NCBI RefSeq assembly: GCF_036226525.1 | Contig: NZ_CP108487.1 | Coordinates: 7,936,001-8,000,000 of the forward strand | From: Kribbella sp. NBC_01245 | Lineage (GTDB): Bacteria > Actinomycetota > Actinomycetes > Propionibacteriales > Kribbellaceae | Length of the DNA stretch: 64,000 bases | Direction: 5' to 3' | Translations under genes and position numbers: made by a program | In this document: positions 22,949 through 32,881 of the stretch, piece by piece | Layout: each line of letters starts with the position of its first letter | Position numbering within the stretch: the stretch's first letter is position 1 | Notes under the pieces: generated by a model | Told to the model about the DNA's origin: nothing | Databases searched by the model: none | The model's input: the letters and a program-made list of their open reading frames with translations, nothing else

Positions 22949-25015
22949 TTATCGGGGGTTCTGGGCGCGCTGGAAGTCGTTGTAGATGACGCGTTTCGTG
23001 GTGGAATCGAAGCCGACCAGGCCCATCACCGAGATGCCGTTGAGGTGCATGTTGTAGCCGAGCCGCTCCTTGTAGTCCTTGAGGACCCAGAAGGTGTAGC
23101 CGGCCACGAACTCGCTGCGTGCGGTGACCTGGTCCCAGTGCGAGCGGAAGCCCGCCGCGTGCCACTCCTCGGTGCCGATCTGGGTTTCCGGTCCGTGCAC
23201 CCCGAGGTCGGACCATGAGCCGTTCTCGGTGATCAGGATCGGCTTGTCCGGATGCAGCTCGTGCACCTTGTCGAGGTTCGGGCCGAGGTCCTCGTTCTTG
23301 CCATAGAAGTAGCCGAAGTACTCGTTGTAGCCGATCACGTCGGCGATATCGAACGCGGGATCCCACGACGACCCAGACGCCCAGGTGACGGGCCGATCCT
23401 GGATGTCGAGCGCCTTGACCGCCGCTTTCATGTCCAGCAGCCACGCGCGGTAGATCGGTCCGCGGTTCGGGTCGGTGCCGGGCTCGTTGACGAAGTTGTC
23501 GATCTCCGACTCGTTCTGCAGGCACCACAAGATCACCGACGGCCGGTTGTGCTGGTTCCATGCCATCGCCGCGGCGAGGGCCCGGCATAACCCGTAGCGC
23601 TCGGTCTGCACCTTCTGCTGCGCGGTGTTCATCCACATGGTGTCGATGTCGTCCATCACGAACACGCCATGACGGTCGGCCCACTCATAGGCATAGGGAT
23701 GCCGGTTGTAGACACAGTTGCGGAGGAAGTTCGCGCCGACGGTGGTCGCGTGACCGAGTTCCTGGTCGTACTCCTCGATCGTCATCGACCGGCCACGCGC
23801 GGCCGACTCCTCGTGCCAGTTGAATCCCTTCAGGAACACCGGCTCGCCGTTGACAGTGAGGGTTGAACCCTGGGTACCGACGGTGCGCACGCCGTAGGTG
23901 GTGGACAGTTGGTCCACCGCCGATCGTTGCGGCACGATCGGACCTTCGCGCAACTCCGCGCCGGCGGTGAGCAGCGTCGGTGAGTCCGGGGACCACGCGG
24001 GCGCAGCAGGGATCGCCACGACCGCGCGGGCAACGGTTACCCCGCCCGCGGTGACCGTCACCGGTACGACGGCCGGCCGGCCGCCGGATCCTTCGCCAGG
24101 TCGCAGCAGCACGTGGCCGGTGAAGGTTCGGGCGCTGTGGTTGGCGACGACGATCCGCGCGTCCAACCGGCCGTCCGTGGCGGCGACCAGGACCTTCGCG
24201 ATGGTGACCTGCGGCACCACCTCGAGCCAGACCGAGCGGGTGATGCCGGCGTACGGCCAATAGTCCACCGGCTTGTACGGAACCGCGAGCGGATCGGTGA
24301 TGGGCCCGGAACCGGAGACGTAATCGGTGAAGGTCGCGCGACGATGTACGCGCACCACGATGACCGCCGGCCGGCCTGGCCGGGCCGCATCACCGAGCGG
24401 CAGTGCGAACGGCGTATGACCGCCCTCGTGGGCACCAACGAAGGCGCCGTTCACCCACACGTCGGCTCGGTAGTTCACCGCCAGGAACATCAGCCGGATC
24501 CGCTTCCCGGTCCACGCGCCCGGAACCCGCAGCGTCGTCCGGTACCAGGCATACCCGTCACTGAACGCGGTGCCCGTGCCGAACCGCGAACCGTCGTAGC
24601 TGCCCCACGGCGTGGGGTTGTTCTTCAGGTCCCAGGCCGACGGGACTGCCAGCTGGTCCCACTCCGAGACATCCGTGTTCGGCAGGTGCCAGTTTTGCGC
24701 TAGTCCCTCGTCGCGCGGATCGAACCGGAACGCCCAGTCGCCATCCAGGCTGCGGTAGGAGCGGGTGGGCTCGTGTTGTGCCCAGCCGTCGAATGACGGC
24801 ACTACCTCGCCGTACTGGAACAGCACGCCGGTGTCCGCGATCCGTTCGATCCGGGTATCGGCGGGCTCGCGTTCACCGTGCGGGGGCAGGCTCGGATCGC
24901 CTGCGGTGATTGCCGCGTGGGCTGCGGCGAATCCTGCGGGGGCTGGTACGGCGACGGCCGCGCCGGTGGCCAGGCCGGCCATCAGAACGGTCCTGCGTCG
25001 GGGCAGATCGGGCAT
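22949..25015 (-). CDS. GH2 glycosidase (beta-galactosidase/beta-glucuronidase type), exported
   Basis: A 688-residue enzyme. The N-terminus MPDLPRRRTVLMAGLATGA is a twin-arginine signal with a hydrophobic core and an alanine-rich cleavage region, so it is probably exported folded. Then come the GH2 sugar-binding jelly roll (WDLKNNPTPWGSYDGSRFGTG region), an immunoglobulin-like domain and the catalytic barrel with NWHEES, the acid/base in LQNESEID near residue 503 and the nucleophile in LITENGSW near 594. The start was chosen for AAGGGA upstream. Neighbouring galactonate genes favour a beta-galactosidase or, for galactan side chains, beta-glucuronidase role; sequence alone does not decide. Confidence 0.87.
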   Translation of the reverse strand: MPDLPRRRTVLMAGLATGAAVAVPAPAGFAAAHAAITAGDPSLPPHGEREPADTRIERIADTGVLFQYGEVVPSFDGWAQHEPTRSYRSLDGDWAFRFDPRDEGLAQNWHLPNTDVSEWDQLAVPSAWDLKNNPTPWGSYDGSRFGTGTAFSDGYAWYRTTLRVPGAWTGKRIRLMFLAVNYRADVWVNGAFVGAHEGGHTPFALPLGDAARPGRPAVIVVRVHRRATFTDYVSGSGPITDPLAVPYKPVDYWPYAGITRSVWLEVVPQVTIAKVLVAATDGRLDARIVVANHSARTFTGHVLLRPGEGSGGRPAVVPVTVTAGGVTVARAVVAIPAAPAWSPDSPTLLTAGAELREGPIVPQRSAVDQLSTTYGVRTVGTQGSTLTVNGEPVFLKGFNWHEESAARGRSMTIEEYDQELGHATTVGANFLRNCVYNRHPYAYEWADRHGVFVMDDIDTMWMNTAQQKVQTERYGLCRALAAAMAWNQHNRPSVILWCLQNESEIDNFVNEPGTDPNRGPIYRAWLLDMKAAVKALDIQDRPVTWASGSSWDPAFDIADVIGYNEYFGYFYGKNEDLGPNLDKVHELHPDKPILITENGSWSDLGVHGPETQIGTEEWHAAGFRSHWDQVTARSEFVAGYTFWVLKDYKERLGYNMHLNGISVMGLVGFDSTTKRVIYNDFQRAQNPR

Positions 25016-25071
25016 TGCGTTCCCTTCGATGGTCAAGCTGGGCATTGGCACCGGGTTGTTCGTGTTCGTGC

Positions 25072-26436
25072 TCAGCCGCCGTCGATTTCGAAGCCTTGTC
25101 GCTTGCCGTAGTCGACGAGCGCGTCCTGCCAGGCCTTGAGCCCGGCGTTGAGGTCGGACTTGTTCTTGTAGGACTGGCCGACGGTGTCACCGAAGATGCT
25201 GTTGGCGTAGGTCTGGTAGGGCAGGAACTGCCATCCCTCACCCACGGTGTCGCTGGTCACGTCGAACAGCCGGTTGATCTTCTGGTCGCCGAACGCGGCG
25301 TAGGCCTTGTCCAGGAAAGCGGGGTCGCGGGTCTCTTCGAGCGATGACGGGTAGCCTCCCGCCTCGATGTACAGGTCGTTGCCGTCCTCGTGGTTGAGCC
25401 AGCGCAGGAAGGCCGCCGCGAGGGCAGGATTCTGGCTCTGCTTGAGGACCGCCTGAGCGCTGCCGCCGTGCTCGGCGCTTACTGGCTTACCGCCGTCATA
25501 GGTCGGCATCGGGGCGACGCGCCAGAGGTCCTTGACCTTGGGCCCCAGGCCGTCGATGACCCCGCCCATCCAGTTGCCGAAGGGCAGTGTGGCGATGCTT
25601 CCGTCGACGAGGCCCTTGAACCACTCGTCGGTCCAGTGGGCGGAGGGCTGCAGCAGTCCTTCGGAGAGGAGCTGATTCCAGACCGACGTCCACTTCAGGG
25701 TTCCCTCGTCCGCGAGGTTGACGGTGATCTTCTTGCCGTCGACGGTGAACGGTCTGCCCCCGGCCTGCCAGATCATGCTGGTCGCGAAACCGGCATCGCC
25801 GACGTCGGCGGTGATGTACTTGGTGGGATCGGCCTGGTGCAGCTTCCGGGCCGCGGCGAGGTACTCGTCCCAGGTCTTCGGTACGGCGATGCCGTACTTG
25901 TCGAAGACCTTCTTGTTGTAGAACAGCGCCATCGGGCCCGGGCCCTGCGGCAGGCCGACCAGGCTCTCACCGACGTGCGAGATCGCCCAGCTCGACTGCG
26001 CGTAGTCGGGCCCGAAAGCCTCGAACCCGTACTGCCTGAGGTCCACCAGGTGCCCAGGCAGCCCGAACTGCGGGAGCGCGAAGAACTCGATCTGCGCCAC
26101 ATCCGGGGCTCCGCTGCCGGCCTTGATGGTGTTCTGCAGCTTCGTGTAGTGCTCGTCCCCGGTGCCGGCGTTGACCAGCTTCACCTTGACGTTCGGGTAC
26201 TTCTTCTGGAATGCCTCGACCTGCTTCTTGGCATCTGTCCAGGTCCAGTAGGTGATCGTGCCGCCGGCCTGCAGCGCGGCGTCCACCGCCTCCTGCGATC
26301 CCTGGCCGCCGCCTTGACCGTTGTCGGCGGTCCCGGCCGGGCCTCCGCACGCGGCCAGCACGAGCGATGCGGACGCGACGGCGACGGCCGTCACCAACGC
26401 GAATCGCCGGCTGCCATACCGTCGTCTGAAAATCAT
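25072..26436 (-). CDS. Sugar ABC transporter substrate-binding lipoprotein (CUT1)
   Basis: A 454-residue extracellular binding protein. The signal peptide ends in a lipobox, LVLAAC, with the lipid-anchored cysteine at residue 30, followed by a glycine-rich linker. The body is a family 1 solute-binding protein (TITYWTWTDAKKQVEAFQKKYP-type start, VDGSIATLPFGNWMGG near the hinge). AAAGGACC precedes the ATG. It follows two permease genes and precedes GH2 in what appears to be one operon, so its ligand is probably a galactoside oligosaccharide. No ATPase gene is nearby. Confidence 0.92.
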   Translation of the reverse strand: MIFRRRYGSRRFALVTAVAVASASLVLAACGGPAGTADNGQGGGQGSQEAVDAALQAGGTITYWTWTDAKKQVEAFQKKYPNVKVKLVNAGTGDEHYTKLQNTIKAGSGAPDVAQIEFFALPQFGLPGHLVDLRQYGFEAFGPDYAQSSWAISHVGESLVGLPQGPGPMALFYNKKVFDKYGIAVPKTWDEYLAAARKLHQADPTKYITADVGDAGFATSMIWQAGGRPFTVDGKKITVNLADEGTLKWTSVWNQLLSEGLLQPSAHWTDEWFKGLVDGSIATLPFGNWMGGVIDGLGPKVKDLWRVAPMPTYDGGKPVSAEHGGSAQAVLKQSQNPALAAAFLRWLNHEDGNDLYIEAGGYPSSLEETRDPAFLDKAYAAFGDQKINRLFDVTSDTVGEGWQFLPYQTYANSIFGDTVGQSYKNKSDLNAGLKAWQDALVDYGKRQGFEIDGG

Positions 26437-26471
26437 GGCTGGTCCTTTCACTGCTTGGTGAATTGCTCGGC

Positions 26472-27383
26472 TCATTGCTTGACGCCTCCCGCGGTCAGGC
26501 CGGACTGCCAGTACCGCTGGAGTAGGAAGAAGACGATGATCAGCGGGACGATGGTCAGCAGGGATCCGGTGATCACGAGGTTGTAGATCGGGTCCGCGCC
26601 GACCCCGGCGGCCTGCTTGCTCCATTGCGAGAGGCCCACCGTGAGCGGGTAGAGATCCGGTTCGCTGAGCATGATCAGAGGCAGGAAGTAGTTGTTCCAG
26701 ACCCCGACCACGCCGAACAGCAGCACCGTCACGATCCCCGGCGCCAGGAGGCGCAGCGCGACCGTGGTGAAGATCCTGATCTCGCCCGCGCCGTCGATGC
26801 GGGCCGCTTCGAGCAGCTCCTGCGGCACGGCCTCGGTGGCGTAGATCCAGATCAGGTAGAGGCCGAACGGGCTGACCAGTGACGGGACCACGATCGCCCA
26901 GATCGTGTTGGTCAGGCCCATCGACGAGAACATCAGGAACGTCGGGACCGCCAACGCCGTACCCGGCACCGCGATGGATCCGAGCAGCAGCGCGAACACC
27001 GCCCGTCGGCCGCGGAACCGGTATTTCGCCAGGCCGTAGCCGGCGGCGGTTGCCAGCGCGGTCGCACCGCCGGCCCCCAGTACGACGTACAGCAGAGTGT
27101 TGCCGACCCAGCGCAGGAAGATGCCGTCGCGATACGTCAGCGTTTCCCGCACGTTGGAGAACAGGGCGAACGTGTCACCCAGCTCCCAGCCCGCGGTGGA
27201 CACCAGGTCGTCTTGGGTCTTGGTGGCGCTGATCAGCAGCCACACCAGAGGGACCAGCGTGTAGATCAGGAAGATCGCCATCACGCCGGTCAACAGCGGC
27301 GACTTCCGCGGCTTCAAGGTCGGTTTCCTGCGCCGCACCACGGGCAGTCGCAGCGAACGCCGCCTCCCGGCACTGGCTTTCAC
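26472..27383 (-). CDS. Sugar ABC transporter permease, MalG type
   Basis: A 303-residue inner-membrane subunit with about six membrane spans after a basic N-terminal tail. The cytoplasmic EAA loop that docks the ATPase reads LLEAARIDGAGEIRIF. The protein starts at GTG 27383, sharing four bases with the end of the MalF-type gene. It ends with GLTAGGVKQ, typical of MalG-like subunits. The cognate ATPase is missing here; actinomycete CUT1 systems commonly share one MsiK-type ATPase encoded elsewhere. Confidence 0.93.
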   Translation of the reverse strand: MKASAGRRRSLRLPVVRRRKPTLKPRKSPLLTGVMAIFLIYTLVPLVWLLISATKTQDDLVSTAGWELGDTFALFSNVRETLTYRDGIFLRWVGNTLLYVVLGAGGATALATAAGYGLAKYRFRGRRAVFALLLGSIAVPGTALAVPTFLMFSSMGLTNTIWAIVVPSLVSPFGLYLIWIYATEAVPQELLEAARIDGAGEIRIFTTVALRLLAPGIVTVLLFGVVGVWNNYFLPLIMLSEPDLYPLTVGLSQWSKQAAGVGADPIYNLVITGSLLTIVPLIIVFFLLQRYWQSGLTAGGVKQ

Positions 27384-28282
27384 AGCGCCTCCCGGGAACC
27401 ACGCAGCTGCAGGACATACGCGATGGCCGCGGTCAAGACGCCCATGATGATCGCGACGGTGGCCGAGTAGCTGAACTCCTGTCCGGCGAACGACAGGTTG
27501 TAGGCGTACATGTTGGGCGTGTAGAAGGTCGTGATCTCGTTCGGCGCCAGCGAGCGCAGGATGTTCGGCTCGTTGAACAGCTGGAAAGTACCGATGATCG
27601 AGAAGATCGTGACGATCACGAGCGCACCGCGCAGCGCGGGAAGCTTGATCGCTCGCGCGATCCGGATCGGGCCCGCACCGTCGATCGCCGCCGCCTCGTA
27701 CAGCTCCTCCGGAATGGTGCGCAGCGCGGAGTAGAAGACGAGCATGTTGTAACCCACGAACTCCCAGGTCACGATGTTCGCGATCGCGGGCAGCATCCAG
27801 CTGCCGCTGAGCGGGTGGAGCGCCGTTCCGAGCAGGTTGTTCAGATCGCCGGCCAGCCCGAACTTGTCGCCGTACAGGTATCCCCACATCAGCACCGCGA
27901 CCACGCCGGGAACCGCGTAGGGCAAGAAGATCACCAACCGGAACATGCCCGCCGCGTGCAGCCGCGCGCTGTCGATGGCCAGCGCCGCCAGCAACGCCAG
28001 CACCAGCATGAGCGGGACCTGGATGACGAAGAACACCAGCACCCGGGCCGCCGCTTCCAGCAGCTTCGCGTCGCTCAGGGCATCGGCGTAGTTCCCCAGG
28101 CCGACGAACACGTTGCCGCCGAAGAAGGTCTGCTCGCGAAACAGGCTCAGGTACAAGGCGTATCCGATCGGCGCCAAGAACAGGAGCGCGAACACGGCCA
28201 GGAACGGGGCGACGAACAACCAGCCCTTGGACTCCTGCCGAGCCAGCAGGCGTCCTCGTTCGTGCACGAGCGGCTGAGCCAC
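27380..28282 (-). CDS. Sugar ABC transporter permease, MalF type
   Basis: A 300-residue inner-membrane subunit with six spans and the EAA loop LYEAAAIDGAGPIRI. It is the first gene of the minus-strand operon permease-permease-binding protein-GH2-hydrolase. The GTG start has GGAGG nine bases upstream. The divergent GntR gene and the AT-rich site at 28378-28395 suggest that the whole unit is repressed until an acidic sugar or related metabolite is present. Confidence 0.92.
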   Translation of the reverse strand: MAQPLVHERGRLLARQESKGWLFVAPFLAVFALLFLAPIGYALYLSLFREQTFFGGNVFVGLGNYADALSDAKLLEAAARVLVFFVIQVPLMLVLALLAALAIDSARLHAAGMFRLVIFLPYAVPGVVAVLMWGYLYGDKFGLAGDLNNLLGTALHPLSGSWMLPAIANIVTWEFVGYNMLVFYSALRTIPEELYEAAAIDGAGPIRIARAIKLPALRGALVIVTIFSIIGTFQLFNEPNILRSLAPNEITTFYTPNMYAYNLSFAGQEFSYSATVAIIMGVLTAAIAYVLQLRGSREAL

Positions 28283-28377
28283 GCGTCGCCTCCTCCATCG
28301 GTAGTGGCCGGCCCGTCTGGCCGGATTCGATCCACTGCGAGCGTGGCCCCGGAGGTCGATGCTGTCAAGATGTAATA

Positions 28378-28395
28378 GTAATTAATGTTTTCATG
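28378..28395. promoter_or_regulatory. AT-rich candidate GntR operator between the ABC operon and gntR
   Basis: GTAATTAATGTTTTCATG is part of an AT-rich island (about 28365-28400) in a GC-rich divergent gap. It matches 13 of 18 positions of the site upstream of the SDR-gntR-dgoD unit at 21181-21198. Its place between two divergent starts suits joint control of the transporter operon and of the regulator gene. Confidence 0.5.
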
Positions 28396-28463
28396 TAAAG
28401 TTGCGGTGGCGCTTGGGAAGGCCCCACCGTCGACGGAGGCTGGAGGGTGGTAAAGGATTCCCT

Positions 28464-29195
28464 ATGAACACGAATCGGCAGGCAGGCAGTTACGGCGGTC
28501 GCGGCATCCACGGCGAGGTCGTCGAGGAACTCGGCCAGCGCATCGTCGGCGGCCAAATTGCCGAAGGCGAGACCCTCGACATCGTCGCGCTGGAGGCCGA
28601 GCTGGACATCAGCCGGACCGTTCTTCGTGAGTCGCTCCGCGTGCTCAAGGCGAAAGGCCTCGTCGATGCGCGGCAGAAGCGCGGCACGTTCGTTCAGCCA
28701 CGCAGCGAGTGGCGCCTGCTCGACCCGGACATGATCCGCTGGCAGTTCCACGGCCGCGAGGACAGCCAGTTCCTGGACGATCTGGCCGAGGTCCGCGGCA
28801 TCATCGAACCGGCCAGTGCCCGGCTGGCAGCGATCCGGCGAGACGACCAGGACATCGCCACCATGGAGCAAGCCCTCGAACGCATGTCCGCGGCAGCAAA
28901 GGGTGACGGTGACGCGGTCGATGCCGACCTGGCGTTCCACCGTGCCTTGCTGGCATCCACCCACAACGAGTTGCTGCTGCGGATGGAGGTCGTCCTGGAG
29001 GCAGGCCTTGCCGCTCGCGACTCCCTCGTCCACGGAGCCGTCGCGGACGACGACCCCACACCGGCTCATGCCGCCGTGCTGGACGCCATCCGCGACCGCG
29101 ACTCCGACCGCGCGGCCCACGCCGCGAGCGCCCTACTCGCCAAGTCCCTGTTCGACCTGGACCGCGCCCGCTCCACCGCCACCGACGACGCCTGA
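28464..29195 (+). CDS. GntR-family (FadR subgroup) regulator, paralogue of the DgoR-like protein
   Basis: A 243-residue winged-HTH regulator with an FCD ligand domain. The HTH covers about residues 15-75 (VVEELGQRIVGGQI, LDISRTVLRESLRVLKAKGLV, RQKRGTFVQP). The FCD metal-site pattern is DADLAFHRALLASTHNELL and, later, HAAVLDAI. Long stretches match the GntR at 19611-20339 almost residue for residue, such as GLVDARQKRGTFV and DMIRW. AAAGGA lies six bases before the ATG. It is divergent from the CUT1-GH2 operon and very likely controls it. Confidence 0.9.
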   Translation: MNTNRQAGSYGGRGIHGEVVEELGQRIVGGQIAEGETLDIVALEAELDISRTVLRESLRVLKAKGLVDARQKRGTFVQPRSEWRLLDPDMIRWQFHGREDSQFLDDLAEVRGIIEPASARLAAIRRDDQDIATMEQALERMSAAAKGDGDAVDADLAFHRALLASTHNELLLRMEVVLEAGLAARDSLVHGAVADDDPTPAHAAVLDAIRDRDSDRAAHAASALLAKSLFDLDRARSTATDDA

Positions 29196-29229
29196 AGACC
29201 GCCTCCGCTGAACGTCCGCGTTCGTACCT

Positions 29230-29290
29230 CCCGCGAGTGGTCGCTTCTGAACCCCGCGAGTGGTCGGGTAGCACGCGACCACTCGCGGGG
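29230..29290. terminator. Hairpin terminator between convergent gntR and GH1, with an extra direct copy of one arm
   Basis: CCCCGCGAGTGGTCG at 29252-29266 and CGACCACTCGCGGGG at 29276-29290 are a perfect 15-base inverted repeat with a nine-base loop. A further copy of the left arm, CCCGCGAGTGGTCG, lies at 29230-29243, so two alternative hairpins can form. It separates two convergent genes and could act in both directions. Confidence 0.75.
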
Positions 29291-29340
29291 ACCTTGAACG
29301 CCTACTTCACTACCGGCACCCCACCTGCCGACAGTTGCTT

Positions 29341-30759
<1,419 letters not shown>

Positions 30760-30813
30760 AGGCGGAGTACGGCGCGCGGTGGACCGCGTGCCGTACGAAC
30801 TCCCTTCGGAAGG

Positions 30814-31824
30814 TCAGGCGACCGGGGTGAGGTTGGTTTCGTGCAACCAGCAGGCGACCGATCGGCTTGCATCGGTCCGGACGGTCGGATTACCGAGCAG
30901 CGGGATCTCCGTCGAGCACCGGTCGAAGGCGTGCGGGCAGCGCGGGTGGAACGCACACCCCGTGGGCATCCCGCGCAGGTCCGGCGGCGAACCGGGGATA
31001 CCGGCCAGCTCCTTCTTTGGACCACGCAACGCCGGGAACGACTTCAGCAGGCCCTCGCTGTACGGATGCAGGCTGTCCCGGTAGAGGTCGGCCGCCCGCG
31101 CCTCCTCGACGATGCGACCGCCGTACATGATCGCGATCCGGTCGGAGAACTCCACCAGCAAGGACAAGTCGTGCGTGATGAACAGGACTGAGAAGTCGAG
31201 CCGCTCGCGTAGTTCGACCAGCTGGGCCAGGATTTGCCGCTGCATCACCACGTCGAGCGCGGTGGTCGGCTCGTCCATGATCACGACCTGCGGTTCGAGC
31301 GCGAGCGCCATCCCGATCATCACCCGCTGGCGCATACCGCCGGAGAGCTGATGCGGGTACGCCTCCATCCGGTCGCCGGAGATACCGACCAGCTTGAGCA
31401 ACTCCCGCGCGCGAGCCATCCGGGCGGCCGGAGTGGTGTGTGGCTGGTGGGCCTTCAGTACGTCGAGCAACTGGGTCGAGACCTTGTGCACCGGGTTCAG
31501 CGAGTTCATCGCACCCTGGAACACGATCGACGTCTCGGCCCAACGGAACTTGCGCAGATCCTGGTCGGAAAGGCTCATCACGTCGTACGGCTGCCCGTTC
31601 GGCGGGTGGTAGATGACCGAGCCGCCGCTGATCACGCCCGGAGGCGGCAGCAGCCGGGTCACGCCGTACGCCAGCGTCGACTTGCCGCTGCCACTCTCGC
31701 CGGCCAGGCCGAGCACCTCGCCCTTGCGCAAGGTCAGCGTGACGTCGCGAACCGCCTGGACCGCCTTGTCACCAAGGCCGTAGTCGACGTTGAGGTTCTT
31801 GATCTCGAGCACGGGTGGCTTCAT
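30814..31824 (-). CDS. Opp/Dpp-type ABC transporter ATP-binding protein (DppD position)
   Basis: A 336-residue ATPase of the oligopeptide transporter class. Walker A is GESGSGKSTLA, the signature LSGGMRQRV, Walker B VVIMDEPT, and the C-terminal extension carries the cysteines of the oligopeptide/dipeptide C domain (GCAFHPRCPHAFDRC), which can hold an iron-sulfur cluster in relatives. The ATG overlaps the permease stop by four bases. With the DppF-like protein it forms the energising pair of the system. Confidence 0.92.
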   Translation of the reverse strand: MKPPVLEIKNLNVDYGLGDKAVQAVRDVTLTLRKGEVLGLAGESGSGKSTLAYGVTRLLPPPGVISGGSVIYHPPNGQPYDVMSLSDQDLRKFRWAETSIVFQGAMNSLNPVHKVSTQLLDVLKAHQPHTTPAARMARARELLKLVGISGDRMEAYPHQLSGGMRQRVMIGMALALEPQVVIMDEPTTALDVVMQRQILAQLVELRERLDFSVLFITHDLSLLVEFSDRIAIMYGGRIVEEARAADLYRDSLHPYSEGLLKSFPALRGPKKELAGIPGSPPDLRGMPTGCAFHPRCPHAFDRCSTEIPLLGNPTVRTDASRSVACWLHETNLTPVA

Positions 31825-32879
31825 CGCACGACGTCCTTCACCTTGTCGTCGTCGGCCGGGGCCGGACGGAGAACGGGGGTGGCGAGCGGCTGGGTGCCGA
31901 GGACGGGAGTGAACCCGACCCGCATCCGCACGGTGCGGCCGTCGACCGTCTTCACCTTGGTCTTGCCGCTGTTGCGCAGTCGCGGGCTGACGAACTCGTC
32001 GATGCCGAAGTTGATCAGCGACAACGCGGTACCGAGGATGGCGATGGCCAGACCCGCCGGTACGAACCACCACCAGGCGCCCTGGGCAAGGGCCTGCTGG
32101 CTCTGCGCCCAGAACAGGATCGTGCCCCAGTTCCATTCGGAGATGGTGGAGATACCGATGAAGGCCAGCGTGATCTCGGACATGACGGCGAAGATCACCG
32201 TGCCGACGAAGCTGGAGGCGATGATCGCGGTCAGGTTCGGCAGGATCTCGACACAGACGATGCGCCAGGTGCTCTCACCAGTGGCGCGCGCGGCCTCGAC
32301 GTAATCCCGCCGTCGTAGCGACAACGTCTGCGCCCGCAACACTCGAGCCCCCCATGCCCACGACGTCAAACCGATGACCAGGGCGACCATCAGGTCACCC
32401 GCGCCGGGAATGGTGGAGGCCACGATGATGATCAGCGGCAGGGCCGGGATGACCAGGAAGACGTTCGACAGTGCGGACAGTCCCTCGTCGGCGGCACCGC
32501 CGAGGAAGCCCGAGCTGACACCGATGAGCACGGACAGCACAGTCGCGATGACGCCGGCCAGCAGCCCGACGAACATAACGCCCCGGGTGCCGACCAGGAT
32601 CTGGCTGAAGATGTCCTGGCCCAGGTGGGTGGTGCCGAACCAGTGCTTACCGGATGGCCCCTGGAGGATGTCGCTACTACGCGCGGACGGGTCGAACGGC
32701 GCGATCCACGAACCGATGATCGCGATCAAGACGAAGAAGGCGAGTACGACGAGACCGGTGGCCGCCTTGCCGTTGGCGACGAAGCGCAGGCGCTGCCGTT
32801 TCGCCGCGGGCGCGGTTTCGGCGGCGACGACCGGGCCGTCCGGTCCGACCGTGGTGGCGGTGCTGGCGGAGACGGACAT
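31821..32879 (-). CDS. Opp/Dpp-type ABC permease (DppC position)
   Basis: A 352-residue inner-membrane subunit with a cytoplasmic N-terminal tail of about 35 residues, one span (LVVLAFFVLIAIIG), an outside loop with FGTTHLGQDIFSQILVGTR, and five further spans. The EAA loop reads YVEAARATGESTWRI. The C-terminal tail of about 50 residues is charged and longer than usual. The strong GGAGGG ribosome site and two-base gap to the previous gene show it is co-transcribed. Confidence 0.92.
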   Translation of the reverse strand: MSVSASTATTVGPDGPVVAAETAPAAKRQRLRFVANGKAATGLVVLAFFVLIAIIGSWIAPFDPSARSSDILQGPSGKHWFGTTHLGQDIFSQILVGTRGVMFVGLLAGVIATVLSVLIGVSSGFLGGAADEGLSALSNVFLVIPALPLIIIVASTIPGAGDLMVALVIGLTSWAWGARVLRAQTLSLRRRDYVEAARATGESTWRIVCVEILPNLTAIIASSFVGTVIFAVMSEITLAFIGISTISEWNWGTILFWAQSQQALAQGAWWWFVPAGLAIAILGTALSLINFGIDEFVSPRLRNSGKTKVKTVDGRTVRMRVGFTPVLGTQPLATPVLRPAPADDDKVKDVVR

Positions 32880-32881
32880 GC

